The position numbers were made by a program, and so were the translations under genes. Under the pieces are notes generated by a model that had not been told where the DNA came from, did no database searches, and saw only the letters and a program-made list of their open reading frames with translations. This document shows, in pieces, positions 1 through 7,396 of a DNA stretch of 64,000 bases. The first letter of the stretch is position 1. Every line of letters starts with the position of its first letter. This DNA comes from an uncultured Oscillospiraceae bacterium (lineage in GTDB: Bacteria; Bacillota; Clostridia; Oscillospirales; Oscillospiraceae): assembly GCA_910587345.1 (NCBI GenBank), contig CAJUKH010000013.1:186001-250000 (forward strand), given 5' to 3'.

Positions 1-63
1 GAGGATCATCAGCAGGAGAACCAGAAGAATCAGCCTTTTATAAAACCGAACACTTAAGGTCAA
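1..63 (-). CDS. Start of a membrane or secreted protein (partial, runs off left edge)
   Basis: Only the first 21 codons are present. A TTG at 63-61 follows a strong GAGGAGGGG Shine-Dalgarno (78-70) with a 6-base gap, and no better start is in frame. The peptide is Lys/Arg-containing for about ten residues and then entirely hydrophobic (LILLVLLLMIL), which is the pattern of a signal peptide or an N-terminal membrane anchor. The family cannot be named from this fragment. The gene lies divergent from the methyltransferase operon and is transcribed in the same direction as tRNA-Leu, but a terminator separates it from that tRNA. Confidence 0.55.
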   Translation of the reverse strand, partial: MTLSVRFYKRLILLVLLLMIL

Positions 64-116
64 TCTTCTCCCCTCCTCATGAGTTAAGCAATATACCAGC
101 ATAATTTAACATAATG

Positions 117-145
117 ATTATAAAGCAGTTACCACGAAAACGCAA
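117..145 (-). promoter_or_regulatory. Probable promoter of the left-edge gene
   Basis: On the minus strand there is a perfect -10 TATAAT (122-117) and, 17 bases upstream, a weak -35 TTGCGT (145-140). It lies in AT-rich DNA about 55 bases before the TTG start. The -35 is poor, so the call is tentative. Confidence 0.4.
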
Positions 146-289
146 GGAAAATTTGAAAAACATAGGATTTTTCCCGAAAAAAGGCAGACGCCCCATAACA
201 GTTTTCCCCTAAAAATCAGCTTTTAACAGAATTTGGGGAGATTTGGCACCCTGCCAATATTTCACTTGTCCCTCTGCCAAATCTTATAA

Positions 290-321
290 AAAGAGAGACA
301 CGCTAAAGCGTGTCTCTCTTT
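290..321 (-). terminator. Rho-independent terminator of tRNA-Leu
   Basis: A 14-bp perfect stem (290-303 with 308-321) closes on the loop TAAA. Read on the minus strand it follows the tRNA CCA end directly and runs into a T tract. Confidence 0.9.
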
Positions 322-322
322 C

Positions 323-408
323 TGGTGCGGATGGCGGGACTTGAACCCGCACGTCCAGTGGACACCAGCACCTCAAGCTGGCCAGTCTACCAATTCCAGC
401 ACATCCGC
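323..408 (-). tRNA. tRNA-Leu(GAG)
   Basis: On the minus strand the gene has acceptor GCGGATG/CATCCGC, discriminator A and an encoded CCA (325-323). The anticodon stem CCAGC/GCTGG encloses the loop TTGAGGT, so the anticodon is GAG. A long variable arm (class II) and a T arm with GGTTCAAGTC are visible. It has its own promoter and terminator and is a single-gene unit. Confidence 0.95.
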
Positions 409-435
409 ATATAGCCTTTCAACAGGCACTTTGCT

Positions 436-464
436 ATTATAGCGGCCCAAAATCAGTTTGTCAA
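436..464 (-). promoter_or_regulatory. SigmaA-type promoter of tRNA-Leu
   Basis: On the minus strand TTGACA (464-459) and TATAAT (441-436) are both perfect and are separated by 17 bases. They lie 27 bases before the mature tRNA 5' end. Confidence 0.9.
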
Positions 465-516
465 GCACCAGAATGGATTTCTTTCCCCCCTCTGTAAGAA
501 TCCCCTCCTTTCTTCA

Positions 517-546
517 TTGACGACCGGGCATATATGGTGATATAAT
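517..546 (+). promoter_or_regulatory. Promoter of the methyltransferase-ecf-truA operon
   Basis: TTGACG (517-522), an 18-base spacer ending in TGA, and TATAAT (541-546) form an extended -10 promoter. It is 57 bases before the first ATG of the operon. No other convincing promoter is seen before position 7229 on this strand. Confidence 0.75.
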
Positions 547-603
547 AGACTGAATTTTTATGAATATATCTTTCTATTAAAAATGCTATGAGGAGGAAAC
601 GCC

Positions 604-1464
604 ATGTGGGTCTCTGCAGATTGGAAGGACTATGAGCTGCTGGACTGCGGCGGCGGGGAAAAGCTGGAGCGTTGGGGAAAATATCTCCTGGTCCGCCCCG
701 ATCCGCAGGCCATCTGGGATACGCCTCGGGTCCATTCCGGCTGGAAGCGGCCTGATGCCCGGTATGCCCGCTCCTCCACCGGCGGCGGCGAATGGGCCAA
801 AAAAGAAGTCCCCCCGCGCTGGACGGTAGACTATAAGGACCTTACCTTTAATATTAAACCCATGAACTTCAAGCACACCGGCCTTTTCCCCGAGCAGGCC
901 GCCAACTGGGATTTCTGCCGGAACCTGATTCAAAACGCCGGCCGCCCTATCTCTGTACTGAACCTTTTTGCATACACCGGCGGGGCCACCATCGCCTGTG
1001 CCGCCGCCGGGGCCAGCGTTTGCCATGTGGACGCCGCCAAGGGCATGGTCCAGTGGGCCAAGGAAAACGCCCAATCCTCCGGCGTGGCAGACCGCCCCAT
1101 TCGCTGGATCGTGGACGACTGCGCCAAGTTCGTCCAGCGGGAGATGCGGAGAGGCCACACCTATGACGGCATCATCATGGACCCCCCCAGCTACGGCCGG
1201 GGTCCTTCCGGGGAGATATGGCGGCTTGAAGAGAACCTGTGGGGCTTTGTGGAACTTGTGACCCAGGTGTTATCGGATAACCCCCTTTTCTTTCTCATCA
1301 ACTCCTATACCACCGGTCTTGCCCCTTCGGTGCTGAGCTACATACTGGAAACCCTTGTCACCAAGAAACACGGCGGCCGCACGGAAAGCCAGGAACTGGG
1401 CCTGGCCGTCACCGAGTCCGGTCTGGCCCTCCCCTGCGGCGCCACCGGGCGGTGGAGCCGATAG
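604..1464 (+). CDS. Class I SAM-dependent methyltransferase, RlmI/COG1092-like
   Basis: Predicted Rossmann-fold methyltransferase of 286 residues, probably acting on rRNA. Motif I LNLFAYTGGAT is at about 119-129, an acidic VDA that would bind the SAM ribose is near 142, and DPPSYGRG at about 193-200 is the catalytic motif of RNA and DNA base methyltransferases. The N-terminal 80 residues lack the full PUA domain found in RlmI, so the target base cannot be assigned. The start is supported by AGGAGG eight bases upstream. It heads an operon whose next gene begins 17 bases after its stop. Substrate is inferred only from family resemblance. Confidence 0.8.
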   Translation: MWVSADWKDYELLDCGGGEKLERWGKYLLVRPDPQAIWDTPRVHSGWKRPDARYARSSTGGGEWAKKEVPPRWTVDYKDLTFNIKPMNFKHTGLFPEQAANWDFCRNLIQNAGRPISVLNLFAYTGGATIACAAAGASVCHVDAAKGMVQWAKENAQSSGVADRPIRWIVDDCAKFVQREMRRGHTYDGIIMDPPSYGRGPSGEIWRLEENLWGFVELVTQVLSDNPLFFLINSYTTGLAPSVLSYILETLVTKKHGGRTESQELGLAVTESGLALPCGATGRWSR

Positions 1465-1481
1465 AAAGGAGCCTCTCTTCC

Positions 1482-1928
1482 ATGAAAAGGAAAATCGCCG
1501 TATTTGTCATGGGCCTGTCCCTTCCTCTTTGGGGCTGGTTCGCCGGCGCGGTTTTGCGTCTATTCTTTTCCACCGGCTTCCTTTGCCTCGTTTCTCTGGC
1601 TGTCCTGGCAGTCTGGGCCTTGATGGGCTTTTTCGCCGAGGATATTCTGGAAGATACCGTGCAGGCCGTCTTTTTTCTGAATCTTCCCCTTCTGACCGTC
1701 CTGCTGATCTATATGCTCCATACCTTCTCAGGCGGTTTTCTTCCGGAATCGGTACTTTCCTTCTTTCGCTCCTTTTTCTCTCCCTTTACTTTACGGTTTG
1801 AGCAGGGCTTCCCTTTTCAAAGCATCCCCGCCCCCCTGCCCCAACTCATCGCTGCCGCTTTTCTGATCTCCGCCTCCGTTGCCGGCTGCAAAGCCCGCCG
1901 TTACGACTGGCCGATGCGGGGATGTTAA
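1482..1928 (+). CDS. Small integral membrane protein of unknown function
   Basis: A 148-residue protein with about four hydrophobic segments (near residues 5-25, 28-48, 62-80 and 118-138) and few charged residues, so it is predicted to be embedded in the cytoplasmic membrane. I do not recognise the family. ATG 1482 is preferred over an upstream in-frame start at 1452 because GAAAGGAG (1464-1471) precedes it and the upstream start lies inside the methyltransferase gene. It lies between a methyltransferase and the ECF transporter genes and is followed by ecfA1 after 35 bases, so it is co-transcribed with them. A transporter-related role would be a guess. Confidence 0.7.
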   Translation: MKRKIAVFVMGLSLPLWGWFAGAVLRLFFSTGFLCLVSLAVLAVWALMGFFAEDILEDTVQAVFFLNLPLLTVLLIYMLHTFSGGFLPESVLSFFRSFFSPFTLRFEQGFPFQSIPAPLPQLIAAAFLISASVAGCKARRYDWPMRGC

Positions 1929-1963
1929 AGCTCGCCTCACCCCTTTGAAAAGAGGTCATATCC

Positions 1964-2806
1964 ATGCCAAACACCATCTTAAAAACCGAATCCCTCACCT
2001 TCTCCTACCCCGCCGAGGGCGCCCCCAAGTCGGTCCTTCAGGGCATTGATTTGGAGATAGAGGCCGGGACCTTTGTGGCCGTCCTGGGCCATAACGGCTC
2101 GGGAAAATCCACTCTGGCCAAGCACATGAACGCCATCCTTCTCCCCTCTGGAGGCAAGGTTTATGTCTCCGGCATGGACACTGCCGACGAGTCCAAGCTT
2201 CTGGACATCCGCCGCACCGTGGGCATGGTGTTCCAAAACCCGGACAACCAGATCGTGGCCAATGTGGTGGAAGAGGACTGCGCCTTCGGCCCGGAAAATC
2301 TGGGCGTTCCCCCCGCCGAGATCCGTCAGCGAGTGAACGAAGCTCTCGCCGCCGTAGGAATGTACGACCACCGGGGCCATGCCCCCCACCTACTCTCCGG
2401 CGGACAAAAACAGCGCATCGCCATTGCCGGTGTGCTGGCCATGAAACCAAAGTGCGTGGTACTGGATGAGCCCACCGCCATGCTGGACCCCATTGGCCGG
2501 CGGGAGGTACTGGAAACCATCCGGACCCTCAATCGGGAAAGCGGCGTCACGGTGGTCCTTATCACGCACCATATGGACGAAGCCGCTCAGGCCGACCGTC
2601 TTATCGTTATGAGCGGCGGCAAGGTGATCGCAGACGGTGTTCCAAAGGAAGTCTTTCAGCATGTGGAGGAATTGAAAGCCGCCGGTCTTACGGTCCCCGG
2701 TACGGTGGCCCTTCTCTGGGAACTGCGGCAGGCCGGACTGGACCTGCCTCTGGACGCTCTCAGCGATGAAGAGTGCGCACAGGCGCTCTATCAAATCTTG
2801 CGATAA
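1964..2806 (+). CDS. ecfA1: Energy-coupling factor transporter ATPase EcfA1
   Basis: First ATPase of the ECF vitamin/metal transporter energising module. Of its 280 residues, GHNGSGKST (about 42-50) is Walker A, LSGGQKQR (about 144-151) is the ABC signature, and VVLDEPTAMLDP is Walker B with the D-loop; ITHH supplies the switch histidine. In this family EcfA1 pairs with EcfA2 and the heterodimer grips EcfT from the cytoplasm. The next gene starts 14 bases after the stop, and the order A1-A2-T-truA is the usual Firmicute arrangement. The module powers interchangeable substrate-binding proteins; one candidate partner, ribU, is encoded at 15842. Confidence 0.95.
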   Translation: MPNTILKTESLTFSYPAEGAPKSVLQGIDLEIEAGTFVAVLGHNGSGKSTLAKHMNAILLPSGGKVYVSGMDTADESKLLDIRRTVGMVFQNPDNQIVANVVEEDCAFGPENLGVPPAEIRQRVNEALAAVGMYDHRGHAPHLLSGGQKQRIAIAGVLAMKPKCVVLDEPTAMLDPIGRREVLETIRTLNRESGVTVVLITHHMDEAAQADRLIVMSGGKVIADGVPKEVFQHVEELKAAGLTVPGTVALLWELRQAGLDLPLDALSDEECAQALYQILR

Positions 2807-2820
2807 GGACGGGACAAGCC

Positions 2821-3687
2821 GTGGAACCCATCATCGAAACACAAAAACTATCCCATATCTATTCCGCCGGGACTCCTTTTGAGCATATCGCACTTGACCA
2901 GATCGACTTTTCCGCTCAAAAGGGAGAATATCTCGGCATTATCGGCCACACCGGCTCGGGCAAGTCCACCCTGATACAGCATCTCAACGGCCTTTTAAAG
3001 CCCACCTCCGGCAAGGTGCTGGTGGAGGGAAAGGACATCTGGCAGGACAAGGCCACCACCCGCTGGGCCAGATTCCAGGTAGGACTGGTCTTCCAGTACC
3101 CGGAGTATCAGCTTTTTGAAGAGACTGTTTATAAAGACATCTCCTTCGGCCCGAAAAATATGGGACTCAACGAGCAGGAGGTGGACCGCCGCGTCCGGGA
3201 GGCCGCTGGTTTTGTTGGCCTTGCGGACAGTGTTCTGGAACAGTCCCCTTTTGAGCTTTCCGGCGGTCAGAAGCGGCGTGTCGCCATCGCCGGCGTCATC
3301 GCCATGGAACCCGCCGTCCTCATTCTGGACGAGCCTACCGCCGGTCTGGACCCGGTGGGGGTGGAGCAGATCCTGGGCAACATCCGGGACTATCACAAGG
3401 CCAAAAACGCCACCATCATCATCGTCTCCCACTCCATGGAGGAGATGGCCCGCACCGCCGACCGGCTGGTGGTCATCAACGACGGCCGCATCCCCATCGA
3501 GGGCGCTCCCGCAGAGGTCTTCTCCCACGGCGAGGAACTGGAAGCCATAGGTCTCGGCGTTCCCCAGATGACCCGCATCTTCCACCGCCTGAATGCGCTG
3601 GGCGTGGATGTGGACCCGTCGGTCTACACCGTGGAGCAGGCCAAAACAGCCGTCATGGAACTGCTCAAAAGAAAGGGGATGATGTAA
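2821..3687 (+). CDS. ecfA2: Energy-coupling factor transporter ATPase EcfA2
   Basis: Second ATPase of the ECF module, 288 residues from GTG 2821. GHTGSGKST (about 42-50), LSGGQKRR and LILDEPTAGLDP are the Walker A, signature and Walker B motifs. An ATG at 2773 is also in frame, but it would add 16 residues unlike the family and overlap ecfA1. The GTG start gives VEPIIETQKLSHIYSAGTPF, which aligns with the usual EcfA2 beginning that places a tyrosine and GTPFE motif here. Its stop is immediately followed by the ecfT ATG with no spacer, which suggests translational coupling. Confidence 0.93.
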   Translation: MEPIIETQKLSHIYSAGTPFEHIALDQIDFSAQKGEYLGIIGHTGSGKSTLIQHLNGLLKPTSGKVLVEGKDIWQDKATTRWARFQVGLVFQYPEYQLFEETVYKDISFGPKNMGLNEQEVDRRVREAAGFVGLADSVLEQSPFELSGGQKRRVAIAGVIAMEPAVLILDEPTAGLDPVGVEQILGNIRDYHKAKNATIIIVSHSMEEMARTADRLVVINDGRIPIEGAPAEVFSHGEELEAIGLGVPQMTRIFHRLNALGVDVDPSVYTVEQAKTAVMELLKRKGMM

Positions 3688-4503
3688 ATGGCATTGAAGG
3701 ACATCACCCTGGGCCAGTTCTTTCCCGGCAACTCCTTTCTGCACAAGCTGGACCCCCGGTGCAAGCTGCTGCTGGTCGTTTTCTTCATCGTCTCCCTCTT
3801 TGTGGCGAAAAACGCCGCCGGCTATGGGCTGATGCTGGCCGTTTTGCTGATTTGCATCCTTGCCTCCAAAGTAGGTTTCAAGGCCATTCTTCGGGGAATG
3901 AAGCCTATCTTTTTCATTGTGGTCTTTACTGCCGTGCTGAATCTTCTCTACACCCCCGGCACGGGGACTCCTCTGGTGGAATTCTGGATTTTTCATATCT
4001 ACTGGGAAGGCGTCCGCACCGCCATTTTTATGGTTTTCCGAATCATGATGCTCATCTCCTGTACCTTTCTTTTGACCTATACCACCTCCCCCATCCTGCT
4101 CACCGATGCGTTGGAGAGCCTGCTGGGGCCTCTGAAAACGCTCCATATGCCCATCCATGAGCTGGCCATGATGATGTCCATCGCCCTCCGTTTTATCCCC
4201 ACCTTGATAGAGGAGACCGATAAGATCATGGCGGCCCAAAAGGCCCGGGGCGCTGATTTCGAGTCCGGCGGCCTGGTCCAGAAGGCCAAGTCCCTTATCC
4301 CCCTGCTGGTGCCTCTCTTCATCTCCGCCTTCCGCCGGGCCGATGAGCTGGCGGTGGCCATGGAGTGCCGCTGCTACCACGGCGGCGAGGGGAGGACCAG
4401 AATGCGTCAGCTGAAATACGCTTTTCGGGATTATATTGCCCTCGCCCTGGGTCTGGGGCTTTGCGCTGCGGTATTTTATCTCAATACCCTCGGGATATTT
4501 TAA
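3688..4503 (+). CDS. ecfT: ECF transporter transmembrane component EcfT
   Basis: Membrane scaffold of the ECF transporter, 271 residues with several hydrophobic helices. The coupling helices contain the conserved AxKARGADFE-type segment (AQKARGADFE near residue 190) and a second motif around RADELAVAMECRCY; in known structures the arginines of such motifs contact the two ATPases. The N-terminal FFPGNSFLHKLDPRCKL matches the family. It would convert ATP hydrolysis by EcfA1A2 into toppling of the bound S component. The gene abuts ecfA2 and is followed after 64 bases by truA. Confidence 0.95.
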   Translation: MALKDITLGQFFPGNSFLHKLDPRCKLLLVVFFIVSLFVAKNAAGYGLMLAVLLICILASKVGFKAILRGMKPIFFIVVFTAVLNLLYTPGTGTPLVEFWIFHIYWEGVRTAIFMVFRIMMLISCTFLLTYTTSPILLTDALESLLGPLKTLHMPIHELAMMMSIALRFIPTLIEETDKIMAAQKARGADFESGGLVQKAKSLIPLLVPLFISAFRRADELAVAMECRCYHGGEGRTRMRQLKYAFRDYIALALGLGLCAAVFYLNTLGIF

Positions 4504-4567
4504 CGGCGTCAAAGATTTGCATCACACGGCAATTTTTAATAAAATCTTTTGATTGGATTCACCATCT

Positions 4568-5344
4568 ATGAAAAATATTGCGCTACAATTAATGTATGTG
4601 GGTACCGCCTATCATGGCTGGCAAATTCAGAAGAATGCCGTTTCCGTTGAAGAAACACTGGAAAAATGCCTTCAGCTTGTGGTAGGCCACCCGGTGAAAT
4701 GTACCGGGGCCGGGCGGACCGACGCAGGCGTCCACGCCCTGAACTATGTGGCCAACTTCCGCACAGACTCCCGTATCCCTCTGGACCGACTCCCACTGGC
4801 GGTCAATACCCGCCTGCCCGACGACATTGTGGTCACCCGTGCGGTGGAAGTGTCGGAGGAATTTAACGCCATCAGCTCTTGCGTGAAAAAAGAATATACT
4901 TACCGCATCTATAACTCCCGTATCCGCAACGCCTTTCTGGTCGACCGGGTCTGGTTCTACCCCAAATATCTGGATGAGGCCGTCATGCAGGCGGCGGCGA
5001 GCCGGTTTGTGGGCACCCACGATTTTGCCGCCGTGCGAAGCGTAGGCACCGATGTAAGATCCACGGTGCGGACGGTCCATTATTTCGATATCGAACGCCA
5101 TGGCGATATGATAGAATGTCGGGTGTGCGCCAACGGCTTTCTCTATAACATGGTCCGGGCCATGGTAGGCACGGTGATCTATGCCGCCGAAGGCAAGTTC
5201 CCTCCCGAAGCGGTCTCCGACATTCTGGAGGGCAAATGCCGCACCGATGCCGGCCCCACCGCTCCGCCGGGCGGCCTATACATGAGCCGTCTTTGGTATG
5301 AGGAGCCCGGCCTTACCCCAGAGGAGATGAGACAGGATGGATGA
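4568..5344 (+). CDS. truA: tRNA pseudouridine(38-40) synthase TruA
   Basis: Isomerises uridines 38-40 in the anticodon arm of tRNAs. The 258-residue product carries GRTDAGVHA at about 49-57, in which Asp52 is the catalytic aspartate, plus the family segments YHGWQIQ and NGFLYNMVRAMVG. ATG 4568 is chosen over TTG 4553 because it gives the usual family N terminus (KNIALQLMYVGTAYHGW), although its ribosome binding site is weak. Linkage to ecfA1A2T is conserved in Firmicutes. The stop overlaps the start of the next gene by 8 bases. The spacer from ecfT carries an imperfect AAAGATTT/AAATCTTT inverted repeat of unknown meaning. Confidence 0.95.
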   Translation: MKNIALQLMYVGTAYHGWQIQKNAVSVEETLEKCLQLVVGHPVKCTGAGRTDAGVHALNYVANFRTDSRIPLDRLPLAVNTRLPDDIVVTRAVEVSEEFNAISSCVKKEYTYRIYNSRIRNAFLVDRVWFYPKYLDEAVMQAAASRFVGTHDFAAVRSVGTDVRSTVRTVHYFDIERHGDMIECRVCANGFLYNMVRAMVGTVIYAAEGKFPPEAVSDILEGKCRTDAGPTAPPGGLYMSRLWYEEPGLTPEEMRQDG

Positions 5345-6500
5345 CGACAAGAAAAGGCCCTTTCTCCACCGGATGCTCACATTCCTCATAACTGCGGCGC
5401 TGTCTTTGACCGCTCTTTTTCTCGTTGCCAACTGGCAAAAGCTGAACTTTGACTTTATCCGCCGCTATTTTACCTACCGCTCTTTGGAACGAAACGAAAG
5501 CGGTCAGGTGGAATCCTTCCGCTATACCGGCGGCAGCGGCAGTTCCTTCGCCCTTCTTGGCTCCGACCTGCTGGTCTGCTCCTCCAGCGGGGTGCGTCTT
5601 TATTCGGAAAGCGGCGCCGCCTATGTGGACCAGGCCTGTAACCTGACCACTCCCCTGCTTTCCATCGGCAGCGGAGCCGCGCTGGCCTACGATGCCGGCG
5701 GGCAGGACCTTTTTGTCTATAAGGATCGGGAGTTGGTTTTCTCCCTACGTGTGGAGGATGGACAGTCCATTCTCTCCGCCCATTTGAGCGCCCAGGACAG
5801 ACTCACCGTAGTGACCCAATCCAGTGGCGTGAAAGGTTCGGTAACTGTTTATAACAGTAAATATGAGCCGGAACTTGGGGTCAACCTCTCTTCCCGCTTC
5901 ATCACCGATGCCCGTCTCTCCCCCGACGGCCGGACCCTGGCCGTGGCCACCTCTGGACAGACCGGCGGTATCTATGACAGCCAGATTTTCTTCTACTCTC
6001 TCTCCCGCGGGCATGAAAACAGCGAGCCGGACCATATGTGTTCTCTGGGCAACAACGCCACACTGTCCATGGAATGGCAGGGAAACAGCCTGCGGGTGCT
6101 GGGGGAAAACGCCCTGTCTCTCCTCTCCCCCTCCGGAGAGCTGAAAGGCTCCTATCCCTATAACGGGCGCTATCTCAAGGGCTTCTCGCTGGAGGGAAAC
6201 GGCTTTTGTTCCCTGCTGCTGGGAAAATACCGGGCCGCCTCCACCGCCGACCTTGTAACGGTGGACAACAACGGGCAGGAGATCTCCTCCCTCCCTCTGG
6301 AAGAGCAGGTCCTGTCCCTCTCCTCCAACGGGCGGTACCTGTCGGTACTCACCGCCGATGCTTTGACCATCTATACCGAAGCGCTGGACATCTACCACCG
6401 TCTGGAGGAACCTCTGGGTGTCCGCCGGGCCCTTCAGCGGGAGGACGGCTCCGTCACCCTGATCTCCGGCGAGACCGCCCGGCTCTATCTGCCTGATTAG
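5337..6500 (+). CDS. DUF5711-type membrane-anchored beta-propeller protein
   Basis: A 387-residue protein with one N-terminal membrane helix (about residues 11-29) and a long extracytoplasmic part. That part consists of repeating beta-rich segments such as SSRFITDARLSPDGRTLAVA, the pattern of a WD40/PQQ-like propeller. It resembles proteins annotated DUF5711, which have no known function. The ATG lies inside the end of truA (8-base overlap), so translation is probably coupled. It is followed after 47 bases by a CvpA-type gene. A surface scaffold or sensor role is possible but there is no evidence for a ligand. Confidence 0.7.
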   Translation: MDDDKKRPFLHRMLTFLITAALSLTALFLVANWQKLNFDFIRRYFTYRSLERNESGQVESFRYTGGSGSSFALLGSDLLVCSSSGVRLYSESGAAYVDQACNLTTPLLSIGSGAALAYDAGGQDLFVYKDRELVFSLRVEDGQSILSAHLSAQDRLTVVTQSSGVKGSVTVYNSKYEPELGVNLSSRFITDARLSPDGRTLAVATSGQTGGIYDSQIFFYSLSRGHENSEPDHMCSLGNNATLSMEWQGNSLRVLGENALSLLSPSGELKGSYPYNGRYLKGFSLEGNGFCSLLLGKYRAASTADLVTVDNNGQEISSLPLEEQVLSLSSNGRYLSVLTADALTIYTEALDIYHRLEEPLGVRRALQREDGSVTLISGETARLYLPD

Positions 6501-6547
6501 AATCACGATCCCAAAAGAATCCTGTCTCACCGGAAATGGAGGTATAT

Positions 6548-7228
6548 ATGACTTCTCCTGTTTTGATCGATGTGATATTGCTGGCCGCTTTGCTCTTCTT
6601 CGTCCTCACGGGGGCCAAGCGTGGCTTTATCCTGACCCTCTGCTCCCTTGTCGCCGTTGTGGTGGCGCTGGTGGGAGCCAATCTGGCCGCAGATACCCTA
6701 TCCCCCAAAGTGGCCGATGCCATCCGCCCCCGGCTGGAACAGGCCATCCAGGAGTCCCTGGAGGAAAAGGCTCTGGAGGTAGGCATGTCTGCCGCCGACA
6801 TGGATGTGCTGGCTGTCTTAAAGGAAAAAGGCGGTCTTTACGAGTGGGCCGCTGATGCAGTGGGGGATGTCCTTCACTCCTCCGACCTTATCCCCTCCGC
6901 CGCCAGTATTGCCGCCAATACCGCCGCCGCCTTGGCCCAACAGCTGGCCCGGGGCCTTATCTTTCTGGTCGCCTTCCTGCTCGTGTTGCTGGCCTGGACC
7001 CTGTTAAGCCACGCTTTGGACCTGGTGGCCAAGCTACCCGGCATCAACGGCCTTAACCGTACGCTGGGCGCCGCCCTTGGCTTTTTAAAGGGCCTTGTGG
7101 TTCTTTATCTGGCCTCCTGGGTCCTGTGTACCCTCACCGGCTTTATTCCCCCGGAAACGGCGGAAAAGACCCGTTTGATGGCTCTGCTGATCCACTATGA
7201 CCCGCTGACCCTGTTTGGCCTTCTGTAA
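6548..7228 (+). CDS. CvpA family membrane protein
   Basis: A 226-residue protein with an N-terminal hydrophobic pair interrupted by GAKRGFILTL, a soluble middle of about 80 residues, and C-terminal membrane helices around IFLVAFLLVLLAWTLL and FLKGLVVLYLASWVL. The GxxRGF motif after the first helix and the final GFLKGLVV segment are typical of the CvpA/colicin V production family. ATG 6548 is preferred because GGAGG lies six bases upstream; an upstream in-frame ATG at 6536 would overlap that ribosome binding site. It is the last gene of the operon that begins at 604. The cellular role of CvpA in Firmicutes is not settled. Confidence 0.8.
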   Translation: MTSPVLIDVILLAALLFFVLTGAKRGFILTLCSLVAVVVALVGANLAADTLSPKVADAIRPRLEQAIQESLEEKALEVGMSAADMDVLAVLKEKGGLYEWAADAVGDVLHSSDLIPSAASIAANTAAALAQQLARGLIFLVAFLLVLLAWTLLSHALDLVAKLPGINGLNRTLGAALGFLKGLVVLYLASWVLCTLTGFIPPETAEKTRLMALLIHYDPLTLFGLL

Positions 7229-7396
7229 GGCACTTATACCAAAGAATGTCCCTCCATTTCCTGAAATTTCTCCTAAAATACATAGGTGAATTTCATACCC
7301 AGTTCACAATTTCGGATTAGAATGTTTCCCCTGAAGGGGTCTATGCCCCTCTGGGTGGTCCCATACGGGGCCGGACCAAAAAGGAGTTGACCGCAA

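Noticed and set aside
7229..7396. CtsR or HrcA (CIRCE) box before the ClpE-like gene
   Set aside because: Neither the GGTCAAA-type direct repeat nor the TTAGCACTC inverted repeat is present; small CCCC/GGGG hairpins alone do not show heat-shock control.
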